DNA of 64,000 nucleotides from Luscinia megarhynchos (Eukaryota > Chordata > Aves > Passeriformes > Turdidae): contig CM067584.1 of assembly GCA_034336665.1 (NCBI GenBank), forward strand, positions 2,480,001 to 2,544,000, written 5' to 3'. The position numbers and the translations under genes were made by a program. The notes beneath the pieces are model-generated. The model saw nothing but the letters and a program-made list of their open reading frames with translations. It was not told the DNA's origin and ran no database searches. Below are positions 40,030 through 53,495 of the stretch, in pieces (the stretch's first letter is position 1; each line of letters begins with the position of its first letter).

Positions 40030-40905
40030 TGGGTGGGTGAGAGGCGTGGGAACGGGACAGGGGGACACCTGGGGACACCTGGGGACACAGGGACACACGG
40101 ACACAGGGACACACAGGAACACACGGACACACGGACACAGGGGCCGCGTCCCTGGGTGGGTGAGAGGCGTGGGAACGGGACAGGGGGACACCTGGGGACA
40201 CCTGGGGACACAGGGATACAGGGACAGACGGACACAGGGACACAGGGATACAGGGACACGGGGACACACGGACACACGGACAGCAGGGACACCGCAGGAC
40301 GTACACGGGGACACGGGGACACAGGGATACAGGGACAGCAGGGACACAGGGACGCACAGGGACACACACACGGACACACGGGACACGGGGACACATGGAC
40401 ACCACGGACACCGCGGACACGACCGGACAGCAGGGACACACGCGGACACAGGGACACACGGACATGGGGACACATGGACACAGGGACAGCAGGGATACAG
40501 GGACAGCAGGGACACACGGACACACGGACACGGGAACACATGGACACACAGGGACACACAGGGACACACAGGGACACACGGACACAGGGACGCACGGGGA
40601 CACACGGACACATCCCTGGGTGGGTGAGAGCCGTGGGAACGGGACAGGGGGATACGGGGACACACCTGGACACAGGGACACACTACGGACACAGGGACAG
40701 CGTAGGGACACCACGGACAGCAGGGACACACGGGGACACAGGGACACAGCGGACACACGGACACAGGGACACACGGACACAGGGACAGCAGGGACCTTGC
40801 AGGGACACAGGGACACCGCAGGACACAGGGACACAGGGACACAGGGACAGCAGGGACAGGGACACACGGACACAGGGACACACGGACACAGGGACACCCC
40901 ACCCA
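40030..40905. repeat. GGGACACA / CGGACACA short tandem array upstream of GFRA2
   Basis: 7-8-bp units (GGGACACA, CGGACACA) with interspersed GGACAGCAGGGACAC. It includes repeated copies of a CCGCGTCCCTGGGTGGGTGA block at about 40021, 40143 and 40610. It begins directly beyond the CpG-rich promoter segment. Confidence 0.94.
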
Positions 40906-41064
40906 AATGGGGGCACCCAGCAGCTGCCGGACCCTCCCCACTGCGGGTTTTTTTTGGGGGGGTCACACCCACGCACAGCCCCTGCAGTCCAGGGAACCCA
41001 AAATTCCCGTCCAGGACGCCCCCTGTTCATCCTGCCCCTAATCCAAATCCTCTGCCCCACAGCG

Positions 41065-41730
41065 GGAATGGGAATGATGGGAATGGGAATGGGAGTGATG
41101 GGAATGGGAATGGGAATGATGGGAATGGGGTGATGGGAATGGGAATGGGAATGATGGGAATGGGGTTGGGAATGGGATTGGGAATGGGAATGGGAATGAT
41201 GGGAATGGAAATGATGGGAATGGGAATGATGGGAGTGGGAATGATGGGAATGGGAATGGGAATGGGAATGGGAATGATGGGAATGATGGGAATGATGGGA
41301 ATGATGGGAATGGGAATGGGAATTATGGGAATGGGATTGGGAATGGGAATGGGAATGATGGGAATGGGAATGGGAATGATGGGAATGGGAATGATGGGAA
41401 TGATGGGAGGATGAGAATGGGAATGGGAATGGGAATGATGGGAATGGGAATGGATGGGAATGAGAATGGAAATGGGAGCAGGTGGAATATGGAACAGGAT
41501 GGGAATAGAATGGGAATGATGGGAATGGGAATGATGGGAATCGGAATGGGAATGTGAGGAATGGGAATGGGAATGGGAGTGATGGGAATGGGAATGATGG
41601 GAATAGGAATGGGATTGGGAATGGGGTGGAATGGATGGGAATGGGATTGGGATTGGGAATGGGAATGATGGGAATGGGATTGGGATTGGGATTGGGAATG
41701 AGAGTGGGAATGGGAATGGGATTGAGGTCC
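41065..41730. repeat. GGGAAT hexanucleotide array with GATGGGAAT variants
   Basis: About 110 units of GGGAAT, GATGGGAAT and GGGATT. On the minus strand it reads CATTCC. Confidence 0.96.
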
Positions 41731-42100
41731 CCACCCCGCACTGCAGACGTGCAGCCTTCCCCTCTTCACTCACTCACCCCCAGCCCCAGGGAGGCGCTGG
41801 AACCTCTCCCCCCTCTCCCTGCCCCGATCTGGGGCCAGGACCCTCAAGCCCCAGCAGGAATGAGGAGGGGGCTCCACCTGGATCCCCGCAGTGAAGGGGG
41901 GGAGCGGGGAGCGCGGGTGGGGCCGGCACACCTCTCACTGCCGGGTCCCGGCTGCTGGCGGTGCTGGGTGTTACCGAATTCCCAAAATGCCATTCCCGGG
42001 ACACAGATCCCGCTGCTGTCCCTCCCCTCCGTGCCGCGGGGATCCCGGAGCAGGAACAGCGGGAGCCTCTTCCTCAGGAGGGAAAATTCCTGCTCGCTCC
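41731..42100. other. Upstream flank, unique sequence
   Basis: GC-rich and non-repetitive. No gene was recognised. Confidence 0.35.
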
Positions 42101-43510
42101 CTGCCTGGATCCCTGGATAAATCCTGACAGGATCCATGGATTAATCCCTCCAGGGTTCCTGGATAAATCCACGCCTGGATCCATGGATAAATCACCTGGA
42201 TTCATGGATAAATCCATGGATCCATGGATAAATCCTAGTCCATGGATTAATCCCACCAGGATTCTGGATAAATCCCGCCTGGATCCATGGATAAATCCCG
42301 CCTGGATCCATGGATAAATCTGCCTGGATCCATGGATCAAATCCCGCCTGGATCCCTGGATAAACTCCGCCTGGATCCATGGATAAATCCCGCAGGGTTC
42401 ATGGATAGAAATAAACGCTGGATCCCATGGAAAAATCCCGCCCTGGATCCATGGATAAATCCCGCCTGGATCCATGGATAAATCCCGCCTGGATCCATGG
42501 ATAAATCCCGCCTGGATCCATGGATAAATCCCGCCAGGATCCATGGATAAATCCCGCCTGGATCCATGGATAAATCGCACAGATCCATGGATAAATCCCT
42601 GACAGGATCCATGGATAAATCACTGCCTGGATTCATGGACTAAGCGCTCCCTCCAGTTCATGGATGAAATCCGCCTGGATCCAGCCGGAGGATAGAAATC
42701 CGCCTGGATCCCTGGATAGAATCGCGCCTGGATCCATGGATGAAATCCTGCCGGGATCCATGGATAAACCACTGGGTCCATGAGTATAGTCCATGGATAA
42801 ATCCGCTGGGATCCATGGATAAATCCACGCCTGGATCCCATGGATAGATCTCACTGGATCATGGACAATCCAGCCGGGGATCCTGGATAAATCCCGCTGG
42901 ATCCATGGATAAATCCCTTACGCCATGGTCATCCCTGGCATCCAAAGTAAATCCTGCCTGGATCCATGGGATGAAAATCCGCCTGGATCCCTGGATAAAG
43001 TCCCGCCCTGGGTCCCTGGATAAAATCCCGCCTGGATCCATGGATAAATCTATGGATCCATGATAAATCCCCCTGGATCCATGGATAAATCCATGGATCC
43101 ATGGATAAATCGCCTGGATCCATGGATAAATCGCCTGGATCATGGACAAACCGACTGGATCCATGGATAAAAAAAAAAATCCTGATGGATCCATGTTAAA
43201 TTCGCTGGATCCATGGATAAATCCTGCTTGGATCCATGGATAAATCCCGCCTGGATCCATGGATAAATCGACTGGATCATGGATAAATCTGATGATCCAT
43301 GTTAAGTCCGCTGAATCCATGGATAAATCTGTTGGATCCATGATAAATCCGCTGGATCCATGGATAAATCCGGCCAGGATCCATGGATAAATCCCGCCTG
43401 GATCCTGGATAAATCCTGCCCTGGATCCATGGATAAAACCTGATGGATCCATGTTAAATTCGCTGGATCCATGGATAAATCCTGCTTGGATCCCTGGATA
43501 AATCCCACCT
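42101..43510. repeat. 23-bp minisatellite GGATCCATGGATAAATCCCG
   Basis: About sixty units of TGGATCCATGGATAAATCCC plus GCC, period 23 bp. The GGATCCATGGATAAATCC core is partly palindromic. It becomes more degenerate after 42640. Confidence 0.94.
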
Positions 43511-43930
43511 GGGTTCCTGTTCCCAGTTCTCCCCAGTTCTCCCAGTTCTCCCAAGGTGCCCCAGTGCCCCAGTGCCCCCAGTTCTCCCGGGCTGCTCTCT
43601 CCCAGCGGATCGAATCCCTCATTCCGGTTCGGACCGTCCCTGTTCTGTTCCAGGCAGGATCCTGACGGACGGGCAGGATCCCTACCCTCCCTCGCTGTGA
43701 GCCCCCATTTTATGGGCTGGTCTGCGCACCTCCGGCTCAGGCTTTAATTCCGCCACCGTTATCGCGTTAATGGGAGTCAGAGTTATTCCAGCGATGGATT
43801 GGCAAAAACCGCTGTAATCCCTGGGACACGGCCGAGCTCTCACGCCCGCTCCTCATCCCAAAACTCCGGGGCAACCTCAGCACCTCGGAGGTGTCCTTGA
43901 GGGGACGCCTGGAGGCAATACGTAACCACC
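43511..43930. other. Upstream flank, unique sequence
   Basis: Non-repetitive. The 43745-43815 stretch (CGTTATCGCGTTAATGGGAG) looks conserved. It ends at the N gap. Confidence 0.4.
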
Positions 43931-44030
43931 NNNNNNNNNNNNNNNNNNNNNNNNNNNNNNNNNNNNNNNNNNNNNNNNNNNNNNNNNNNNNNNNNNNNNN
44001 NNNNNNNNNNNNNNNNNNNNNNNNNNNNNN
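43931..44030. other. Assembly gap (100 N)
   Basis: Exactly 100 N, the conventional placeholder for a gap of unknown length. It lies between two large minisatellites, so collapse or misjoin is possible. Confidence 0.99.
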
Positions 44031-44104
44031 CCCCTCACATCAAAGCTTTGCTTTCCCTGCTCTGCACTCAGTCAGGGCGGCGACAGCTGCCCCTGGCACC
44101 AAGG

Positions 44105-45520
44105 TCACGGGGGAGGGGCTCAGATCCCGGGATGTCGGCACTCCCCAAAAGTCACGGGGAGCCCCTCAGATCCCTGGATATTGGCACCCCTCAAAAGTCA
44201 CAGGAGCCAGGACCCGCTCAGATCCCACCTCAAAAGTCACGGGGAGCCAGTGGAGCCCCTCAGATCCCTGGATATTGGCACCCCAAAGTCACGGGGAGCC
44301 CCTCAGATCCCTGGATATTGGCACCCCAAAGGTCACGGGGAGCCGCCTCACATCCCGGGATCTCGGCACTCCAAAAGTCACAGGGAGCCAGGAGCTCTCT
44401 CAGACCTTTGGATCACGGCACCCCAAAAGTCACGCGGGGAGCAGGACCCGCTCAGATCCCGGGATATTGGCACTCCAAAGTCACGGGGGAGCAGGGACCC
44501 GCTCCAGATCCCGGGATATTGGCACCCCAAAGATCACGGGGGAGCAGGACCCCGCTCAGATCCCGGGATATTGGCACTCCAAAGTCACGCGGGGGAGCAG
44601 GGACCCGCTCAGATCCCGGGATATTGGCACCCCAAAGATCACGGGGAGCAGGACCCGGCTCAGATCCCCGGGATATTGGCACTCCCAAAGATCACGGGGA
44701 GCAGGACCCCAGCTCAGATCCCGGGATATTGGCACCCCAAAGATCACGGGGGAGCAGGACCCCGCTCAGATCCCGGGATATTGGCACTCCAAAAGTCACG
44801 GGGGAGCAGGACCCCGCTCAGATCCCGGGATATTGGCACCCCAAAGATCACGGGGGAGCAGGACCCCGCTCAGATCCCGGGATATTGGCACTCCCAAAAG
44901 TCACGGGGAGCAGGACTCCGCTCAGATCCCGGATATCGGCACCCCAAAAGGTCACGGGGGGAGCAGGAGCTCACTCAGATCCCCGGATATCAGCACCCCA
45001 AAAGTCACGGGGGAGCAGGACCCCGCTCACATCCCGGGATATCGGCACCCCAAAAGTCACGGGGGAGCAGGACCCCGCTCAGATCGCGGGATATCGGCAC
45101 CCCAAAGATCACGGGGGAGCAGGACCCCGCTCAGATCTTTTGGATCACGGCACCCCAAAGGTCACAGGGAGCCAGGAGCCCGCTCAGATCCCTGGATCAC
45201 GGCACCCCAAAAGTCACGGGGAGCCAAGAGCCCGCTCAGATCTTTGGATCACGGCACTCCAAAGATCGCAGGGGAATAGGAACCCGCTCAGATCTTTGGA
45301 TCACGGCACCCCCAAAAGGTCACAGGGGAGCCAGGAGCCCGCTCAGATCCCTGGATCACGACACCTCAAAAGTCACGGGGAGCCAAGAGCCCGCTCAGAT
45401 CTTTGGATCTCGGCACCCCAAAGGTCACGGGGGAGCAGGACCCCGCTCAGATCTTTGGATCACGGCACCCCAAAGGTCACGGGAGAGCAGGACCCCGCTC
45501 AGATCCCTGGATCTCGGCTC
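44105..45520. repeat. 52-bp minisatellite GATCCCGGGATATTGGCACC
   Basis: About 26 units of GATCCCGGGATATTGGCACC, CCAAAGATCACGGGGGAGCA and GGACCCCGCTCA, period 52 bp, with frequent 1-2-bp indels. Each unit has a CCCGGG-centred palindrome. Long + strand frames (462, 466 and 702 codons) are artefacts. Confidence 0.95.
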
Positions 45521-45694
45521 CCCGACTCTGCCTCGCCGCCTCGGCAGCCGCATTTCAAATACCGCGGTGGCGGGGAGGTGATGAGTGAGGATTTGGCAGG
45601 TTTGGGTGCCCGGGGTCACAGCGCAGGGTGTGGGGGAAAAACACCCGGGGGTGCTGGAGGGCGGCAAATGTGCCAAAATGTCCCCAAAAGTGCA
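45521..45694. other. Upstream flank, unique sequence
   Basis: Short spacer with nothing recognised. Confidence 0.35.
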
Positions 45695-45835
45695 AACTCA
45701 GCGCGCCCATCCAGATGCGCGAGCCTCGAGCCCATCCAGATGTGCGAGCCTCGAGCCCATCCAGATGTGCAAGCCCCGAGCCCATCCAGATGTGCAAACC
45801 CCACGCCCATCCAGATGTGCGCCGCCCGCCCACCC
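45695..45835. repeat. 25-bp repeat GAGCCCATCCAGATGTGCGA
   Basis: About five units, each with the E-box-like CAGATGTG. Confidence 0.92.
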
Positions 45836-47756
45836 AACACGGGGCTGGCGCCTCCTCCGCCCAGATGTGCACATGTGCCCGAGCCCTCCAGCTGTGCCTG
45901 CTCCCCCAGATGTGTGCGGGGGGGAGGAAGCTGCCGGCTCATCCCGAGCCCATCCCGAGCCCATCCCGAGCCGCTCGCCAGCCCCGGCCCTTCAAAGGCA
46001 GCGGCTGCGGGTTTGTCTCCGCTGCCGTGCGGGGACCGCGCTGCTATTCCTGGCTTTGCCAGGGGCTGCTCGGGCCAGGCCGGGCCTCCTCCCCGCCTCC
46101 CTGCCCGCTGCCGTGGGCTGCCTGCGCGCCCCGAGATGCTGCGGGTTGCTGGCTAGCCCCGGGCATGGGAGAGTCAAAGGATAAAGCTCCTTTTTAAGAG
46201 GCGAGAACAGGAAGAGGGCGGGAGGGAGAAAGTCGGGATGAGCACTCCAAACCCTGCCTTTTTTTTTTTTTTCCTGTAATAGTAAACAGCTATCCTGGGA
46301 GCAAGGAGGCGAGCTCTGGGCACGGCTGCCGGGGAGACGGGAGGGGATTGGAGAGGTGGGCTGTGACGCCCTGTGACATTTTCTCCTTGTTTTTTGCTCG
46401 GGGAACGGCTTGTAGGAGGAACAACCCCCCCTGCAGCCCCTTTCCCCTTTGCTGACACGCCGGTGAGGGCGAGGGGAGCATCACACTCCGGCAGCTCCCA
46501 AAGATCCCTGCCACGAGCCGAGCTAATGGACACTGATGAGCTGCCGCGTTTATTAATGCCCTTTTATGAGAGCATTAATAGTTCCTAATGACACCATTTG
46601 AGCTTCCCAGCCTTTTATCTCCTCTTTCTCTCTTTCCCCCGCCGAGGACACGGTGTAGGAGGTGGAATTAGATATTCCCACCCTCCGGTCTGGATGCTCG
46701 TGCGGAGACCTGGGCAGCTTGAAAAATCTGTGCCACATAGCTCGAGTGCCAGAAACTCCTCTCCGCGATTTTTTCCCTGGCCAAAGGAATGGGGAGTTTT
46801 ATCCCTGTCATTCCTGGTGCCCTGGACACCGAGCGAGGCTCCCTGGAAGCTCCCGGCCAAGCCCTCGGTGCTGCCTGCACGTCGCAGCCGAGGGTGGTGG
46901 GGGGAATAAATAAATAAACACAAATAAATTAAAGGCAGTGAGTCACGTTGTGTTTTCCTCTTGATCTTTTTTTTTGTTTTCTTTTCACCCCCCCCTTCGC
47001 TTTCTTCCCCCTCTCCAGAACGTGTCTGATCCCATCGGCGAGGAGGGGAAAGGGATGGGTGGCGAGCTCTCGCCAGCGATTCGCCCGGGCGAGGACGGAG
47101 GGTTATGGAAAGTGGGTGTGGGAATCGGCACAATCGCTGGCAGGGGACCAGGACAAACAGATGACGGATGGGACCCGGGGAAGCGCAGCCGAGCAGGGCT
47201 GGGCTGCTCCTGCCTGGCTGGGAGCGCGTCCCAGCCCGGCCCCGGGGACCCCGGCTCAGGGTGGGGGGGCTGCAACCCAAAATTCATTTTCCGAGGGCCG
47301 AGCTGATCGCGGGGCTCCTCCTGAGCCGCTCCTCACCAGCAGGAGCTTCAAAGCCAGCCCAGTGGGAGCCCGGGTTTGCTCTGCTCGATCCCTGTGATCT
47401 TTGGAATGAGGTCAGGACGGAGGAATCGGCTCAGCCAGCGCAGGGGAGCACCCCGGGAGGGGCAGAGCCGCTGGGATGGCTGGAACGGGGAAGGAAAGGA
47501 TGAGATGCTAATTGCAGGTGGATCTGGAGCTGTTCCACCGCGTCCTTGCAGAGGAAGGTGAAGGTTTTGGGGTTTCCTCCTCCCTCCCCACCGAAGCCAG
47601 CAGCAGAGGGGAGGACCACTCCTCCCCCAGCTGCCAGAAACATCCCGGCCCGTCCTGCCTTCCAACAAAAAGCATGTGAGCAAAGAGCCATCCAAGAGAA
47701 ACTCTCCCCGCGATTATCCCCGTGCAGGGCAGGGCAGGGCCGGCTCCCAGCACTCC
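45836..47756. other. Upstream flank, unique sequence with conserved-looking block
   Basis: No gene was recognised. The interval 46500-46620 (GCGTTTATTAATGCCC, TATGAGAGCATTAATAGTTC) is non-repetitive with ATTAAT motifs and may be a conserved element. Confidence 0.4.
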
Positions 47757-47998
47757 CAAACTCCCAAATTTCCCTGCCCAGCTCGGTTTGCACAGCTCCT
47801 GCTGCTGGATTTAGGGCATGGGATGCTCCCAAACTGCTCAGGCTGCCCTGACCCTCTCCATCTAGAGTTTGGTGCTCCCCAAACTCCCAAATTTCCCTGC
47901 CCAGCCCGGTTTGCACAGCTCCTGCTGCTGGACCTGGGACATGGGATGCTCCCAAACTGCCCTGACCCTCTCCAGCCAGAGTTTGGTGCCCAAAGGAG
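47757..47998. repeat. 122-bp tandem duplication
   Basis: Two copies start at about 47761 and 47883, sharing CTCCCAAATTTCCCTGCCCA, GGTTTGCACAGCTCCTGCTG and CATGGGATGCTCCCAAACTG. Confidence 0.92.
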
Positions 47999-49960
47999 CT
48001 CTCAGCCCCGACCCTGCCTGTCCTTTTGTGATCAGAAACATCCCATCCCATCCCATCTTGCCAGCCTTGCTGTGCTGCTCCATCGGGCAAGAAACTGGGA
48101 GAAAGAGGAAAAAAAAATGGAGAAACACAGAAATATTTTCATGGATGAAGCAGGGTGGGAGAGTGACCTCCAGCCTCTCCTGGCTGCTCTGTGTGTTTGA
48201 CAGAATTCCCAGGGCAGGGGATGACTTAGCACAGGGTGAGACCCCACAGAGGTTGGATCCCATCACACCCCAAGCCAGAGAAATCTCCCCTTGCTGCTGG
48301 AGCTCTCCCAGCCCAGCCCTCCTCCTGCTCTGGTGCTTCCCCTCAGCCCCAGTTCCTGGATGCTGGGATGACTCAGGGCCCTCTCCCTGTGCTCTGAGCT
48401 GGTTTCACTCTCTGGGCACAGCTGGAGGGGGGCCTGAGGCAGGAATAATTCCCAGAATTTCCCTTCTCCAAAACACCAGCACCCCACGTCTCCATCCAAA
48501 CTTCCCACCCGGATCCTCGCTGCCCAGACTCACTTTTCCTCCCATTTGTGTAAAGAACAGGAGTTCAATCTCTCTCCAGAGCCTCCTGCTCCTCTCACAG
48601 GCTCCAGGAATATCCCTGTGGTCCCCAAGGAGGGTGGGACAAGTGGAATCACCCCCTCTCCAGCTGCCAACCCTCTTACCCACAGCTCATTATTTTAATT
48701 TATTGAATTTGTTATTTAATTTATTGCATTTTATATTCATGGGATTTCACCATTCCAAGTGAGATTGGACTTGTTCCCTGTCAGTCTGCACCTGAAGAAT
48801 TGATAAATCACCATGATCTGAGCGACACCCAGGCAGGAAAAAAGTGGAAAAGTTCTTTTCCTTCTGCAGGGAACTTCTTTTCAGGGCAGATCCAGAAAAT
48901 CCAAACCTGGCTGTGTTGGGATCTCACAGCTGATGGATTTGTCTGTTTGGGGACTGACACAGCCACAAACACCAAAATTGATAATTTTAGGTGATTTTAA
49001 TCCTAAAATCGTGCCAGGATACCCTGTCCCAGCAGGCACTGACCAACACCGACTGTACACCCTCATCCCAAAAAATTCTCATCAGAGCTCCTGGCCCAGG
49101 GATGTCCCCACTCCAACACAGACCTGAAGAGCCTCTCCCACTTTTCCAGGCTCTGAACTCCAAGGATTTGCCCCACAACCTTTAGGATCCTCTTGGCACA
49201 GCCCAGACATTTTTCTAGCTCACGATAAATGGGGAAGGCGACCATAAAAATAAATTAAAAAATAAATATCGGGCACGGTTGCAATTTAAATGCAGCTTTG
49301 TCTGATCCACCCTAATGCCTCAGGGGAGGACGTGCCACGGGTTATTAACTCAGCAAAATAAACATAAATCACCTCCCTGCCTGCCTCTTTGCAAGGTATT
49401 TTTTTTTAATCTAGAAATAAAAACCTGCACTCCATAACCCAAACCATCCCTGGCAGGGACTTTCTTGGGATTCTGGCTCACTCCTAGCAGCCTGAGGATG
49501 GAATTCCCAGCGCCAGAATCTCCCTAAAATTCTGCTGGGTGGATTCCCAACAAGATCCCTGCCTGTCTGCACCTTCCCTGCAGGATGTAGGTGAGGGGTC
49601 TGAGCCAGCAGGGAGGAGGCTGTGATGACACCAGGAGGGTTTTGAAACCTCAGACAAAACATTTGTGTTGAAAAAGGAGAGGGGTTTTATTGTTTTTTTT
49701 TAATAGAACACCTGTGGGATTGTGGAGGTGGCTGGGGGAGGGGAATGGGATGCAGGATGCTGGGATCCCTTCCCAAAAGTGCAGCCCAGATGTGGCTTTG
49801 CCAGGACACTCCTGACATGGGTTGGAGAGCTGGATTTGGGAGTTGAAGTCGGTGACTTTACCAAAAAACCTCATGGAGGAGTTTCCCTGCTACCCCTTCC
49901 CTCCTCAGCCCTGGCAAGGAAGCACCAGGGGTTTGCTGAAGGGAGAAAGTTGAGTAAGGT
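47999..49960. other. Upstream flank, unique sequence
   Basis: Moderate GC and non-repetitive. No exon with family resemblance was found. The 49255-49345 stretch (CGGGCACGGTTGCAATTTAA) looks conserved. Confidence 0.35.
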
Positions 49961-50340
49961 GGAGGTTGAGTAAAATGAAAGTTGGATAAAAAGAAGGTTG
50001 AACAAATAATGGTTGAACAAAGTGAAAGTTGAATAAAATGAAGGTTGAACAAATGATGGTTGAATAAGTGAAAGTTGGATGAAATGAAGGTTGGCTAAAA
50101 TGAAAGTTGGATAAAATGAAGGTTGGATAAAATGAAAGTTGGATAAAATGATGGTTGAATAAAGTGAAAGTTGAATAAAATGATGGTTGAATAAATGATG
50201 GTTGAACAGGTGATGGTTGAATACAGAGAAAGTTGGATAAAATGATGGTTGAATAAATGATGGTTGGATAAAATGATGGTTGAATAAATGATGGTTGGAT
50301 AAAATGAAAGTTGGATAAAACGGTGGTTGAACAGATGACG
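49961..50340. repeat. 15-17-bp minisatellite GTTGGATAAAATGAAA
   Basis: About twenty-four units of GTTGGATAAAATGAAA or GTTGAATAAATGATG. It is AT-rich and strand-asymmetric (few C on +). Confidence 0.94.
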
Positions 50341-51465
50341 GGTGCACCAGGTTGTGGGGAGGGCTGTGCACCCCCTGCTTGCCCTGCTCTGCACGCTGGG
50401 GGCTCGGGGGGTGGCTGCACCCCAAATTCACCTCAAATCCACCCCAAATCCACCCCAAATCCCCTTTTGGGGAGCCCCACAGTCGCCTCCTGCGCGGTCA
50501 CACCCCGGCCCATGCCCCGAGCCTCTGCTAAGCGATGGATTCGATCGCTAGGAACAACAGGGATGTTGGTAGCAACCCCGGGGGTGTCGCAATGCCGGGC
50601 GAGCTCCCGGCGGAGGTGGCTGCTGGATGAATCACCCTGACCCGCCGGCCCGGGGCTAGCCCGGCTAGGGCAGGGCTGGGGTGGGATTTGGGCTGCTCGG
50701 GGGCCCCTCTGGAGCATCCTCTGCCTCCTCGGGGGGATGCTGCTCTGCTGGGGTGGGAAGCGGGGCTGGGTCTGGAGGAGGAGGAGGAGGGGATGAGGAT
50801 GGCTCAGGCACAAGGAGAAGGACACTTTGTGGCCCTCGCACTTGTCACACCCATTTTCCCAGACCGCGCCTGCTGTTGGTGCCCTGGGCTTTGTCACCAG
50901 CCCAGTCCTTGCCAGCAGCTCCACCAGGGTCTCCCTTCATCCTCCCCATCACCCCCAGTTCTGACGGGACATCCCCAAAATGCCACAAGAGCTCCCAACT
51001 CCACAAAACCCCTGAGATTCCAGCAGGGACAACAAGCTTGACCTGGCCAGAAAAAAATAAAGGGTTGGGTAGGACTGGAAAGGTCTTTTCCATCCCAGCC
51101 CTTGGGAGTGGAAAACTTGCTGGCCCTGTGTGTAGCTTTAAGATGAGTTTGCTTTTCCAGCAGCAGATTTCCGGAGGATTCTTGGAGAAACACCAAATTT
51201 TGCCTGATTCAGTCACTGAAAGGCCTGTAGCCTGGATTGTGTGCGGATGAGAGCAGAGCCTGCACTGGAACCTTCCCTTGGGATGCGTCCCCGGGGAGGT
51301 TTTGCTGCTGTGTCACCTTTGGGGACCGGGATCGTTTCCTCTGGTGGCTGGGGACGTTCCCAGTGCTGCCACCCTCCAGGCTGTGGTCACCAGCAGCAGC
51401 CAGGGGACACGTGGGCCTTGGGTCCTGTACCTGAGCCACACGTCCCTCTGCGAGGCACAGCCACG
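50341..51465. other. Upstream flank, unique sequence with X-box-like site
   Basis: The 50500-50660 interval is non-repetitive and CpG-containing, with GTTGGTAGCAAC at 50565-50576, an imperfect RFX X-box. No gene was found. Confidence 0.4.
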
Positions 51466-51700
51466 AGGAATCACGGAATGGGCTGGGTGGGAAATGGGAT
51501 GGGCTGGTTAAACCCATCCAGTGCCACCCTGCCATGCAGGGACACCTCCTGCTGTCCCAGGTGACCCAACTTTGCCTTGGACAATTCCAGGGATGGAGCA
51601 GCCACAGCTCCCCTGGGATTCCATCCCAGCCCCTCCCCACCCTCATTCCACCCCAAAATCCCACCTAACCCTGCTCTCTGCCATTCCCTGGGTGCTGTCC
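51466..51700 (-). mobile_element. CR1 LINE 3' end fragment, antisense
   Basis: Read on +: GAATCACGGAATGGGCTGGG, ATGCAGGGACACCTCCTGCT, TTGCCTTGGACAATTCCAGG, GATGGAGCAGCCACAGCTCC and CCATCCCAGCCCCTCCCCAC, the reverse of the CR1 3' tail. Confidence 0.85.
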
Positions 51701-52005
51701 CTGCATCCCAGTCCCTCCCCAGCTCTCCTGGAGCCCCTCGAGGCTCTGGAAGGGCTCTGAGCCCTCCCTGGATCCTTCTCCCCTTTGAGCCCATCTCTCC
51801 CAGCCTGGCTCCAGGGGGGCTGTGTTCCCCTCTGGGCTCACTCCAGCAGCCCCACGTCCCTGTGACATTGGGGACCCCGAGCTGCAGGTGGGGCAGAAGT
51901 GGAAAAATCCCCTCCCTGCACTTCCTGTGGTGATTTCGGGGCTCCCACCCAGCCACGACCACCAGGAGATCTCGGCAGGATTTGGGGTGGGACACTGAAC
52001 CCATC
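51701..52005. other. Upstream flank, unique sequence
   Basis: Non-repetitive. Nothing was recognised. Confidence 0.35.
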
Positions 52006-53495
52006 CCTCCCCCAGACCCCAAACGGACCCCAAATCCCGCCCCACACAGACTAAATCCCACCCCACAGACCCCAATCCCATCCCACACGGACCCCCAAAT
52101 CCCGCCCCCACACGGACCCCCAAATGTCACCCCCACACAGACCCCCAATCCCATCCCACACGGACCCTCAAATCCCATCCCACACAGACCCCCAATCCCA
52201 TCCCACATGAACCCCCAATCCCATCCCCACACGGACCCCCAAATCCCACTTCCCCCACACGGACCCCCAAATCCCGCCCCCACACGGACCCCCAATCCCA
52301 CCCCACACGGACCCCCAAATGTCCACCCCCACACGGACCACAATCCCGCCCCCACACGGACCCCCAAATCCCATCCCCACGGACCCCCAAATCCCGCCCC
52401 ACACGGACCCCCAAATCCCATCCCCACGGACCCCCAAATCCCATCCCCACACAGACCCCAATCCCATCCCACACGGACCCCCAAATCCCGCCCCCACACG
52501 GACCCCCAATCCCGCCCCACACAGACCCCCAATCCCATCCCACACGGACCCCCAATCCCATCCCCACACAGACCCCCCAATCCCATCCCACACAGACCCC
52601 AATCCCATCCCACACAGACCCCCGAATCCCGCCCCACACAGACCCCCAATCCCATCCCACACAGACCCCCCAATCCCGCCCCCACACGGACCCCAAATCC
52701 CGCCCCACACAGACCCCCAATCCCATCCCACACGGACCCCCAAATCCCGCCCCACACGGACCCCCAATCCCATCCCACACGGACCCCCAAATCCCATCCC
52801 ACACAGACCCCCAATCCCATCCCACACAGACCCCCAAATCCCATCCCACACAGACCCCAATCCCGCCCCCACACAGGCCCCCAATCCCGCCCCACACAGG
52901 CCCCAATCCCATCCCACACGGACCCCCAATCCCGCCCCACACAGACCCCCAATCCCATCCCACACAGACCCCAATCCCGCCCCACACGGACCCCCAATCC
53001 CACCCCCACACAGACCCCCCAATCCCGCCCCCACACGGACCCCAAATCCCATCCCACACAGACCCCCAATCCCGCCCCACACAGACCCCCCAATCCCGCC
53101 CCCACAGGCCCCAAATCCCATCCCCACGACCCCAAATCCCGCCCCACGACCCCCAAATCCCACCCCACACAGACCCCCAATCCCATCCCACACAGACCCC
53201 CAATCCCGCCCCACACAGACCCCCAATCCCATCCCACACAGACCCCCAATCCCATCCACACGGACCCCCAATCCCCACAGACCCCCAATCCCGCCCCCAC
53301 ACAGACCCCCCAATCCCGCCCCACACAGACCCCCAATCCCGCCCCACACAGACCCCAAATCCCGCCCCACACAGACCCCCAATCCCATCCCACACGGACC
53401 CCAAATCCCATCCCACACAGACCCCCAATCCCGCCTCCCACACGGGCCCCCAATCCCGCCCCACACGGGCCCCAATCCCGCCCCACAGCCGGCCC
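52006..53495. repeat. 22-24-bp minisatellite CCCAATCCCATCCCACACAG
   Basis: About sixty-five units of CCCAATCCCATCCCACACAG plus ACC, alternating with CCCGCCCCACACGGACC, in a 1.5-kb array. It is G-rich on the minus strand. Frames of 565 (+) and 726 (-) codons are low-complexity artefacts. Confidence 0.95.

Noticed and set aside
41027..41773. His/Ser/Pro-rich frames upstream of GFRA2
   Set aside because: These are translations of the GGGAAT hexanucleotide array.
44048..46156. 702-codon + strand frame
   Set aside because: It runs through the indel-rich 52-bp minisatellite adjacent to the N gap, and the encoded sequence is repetitive with no recognised family.
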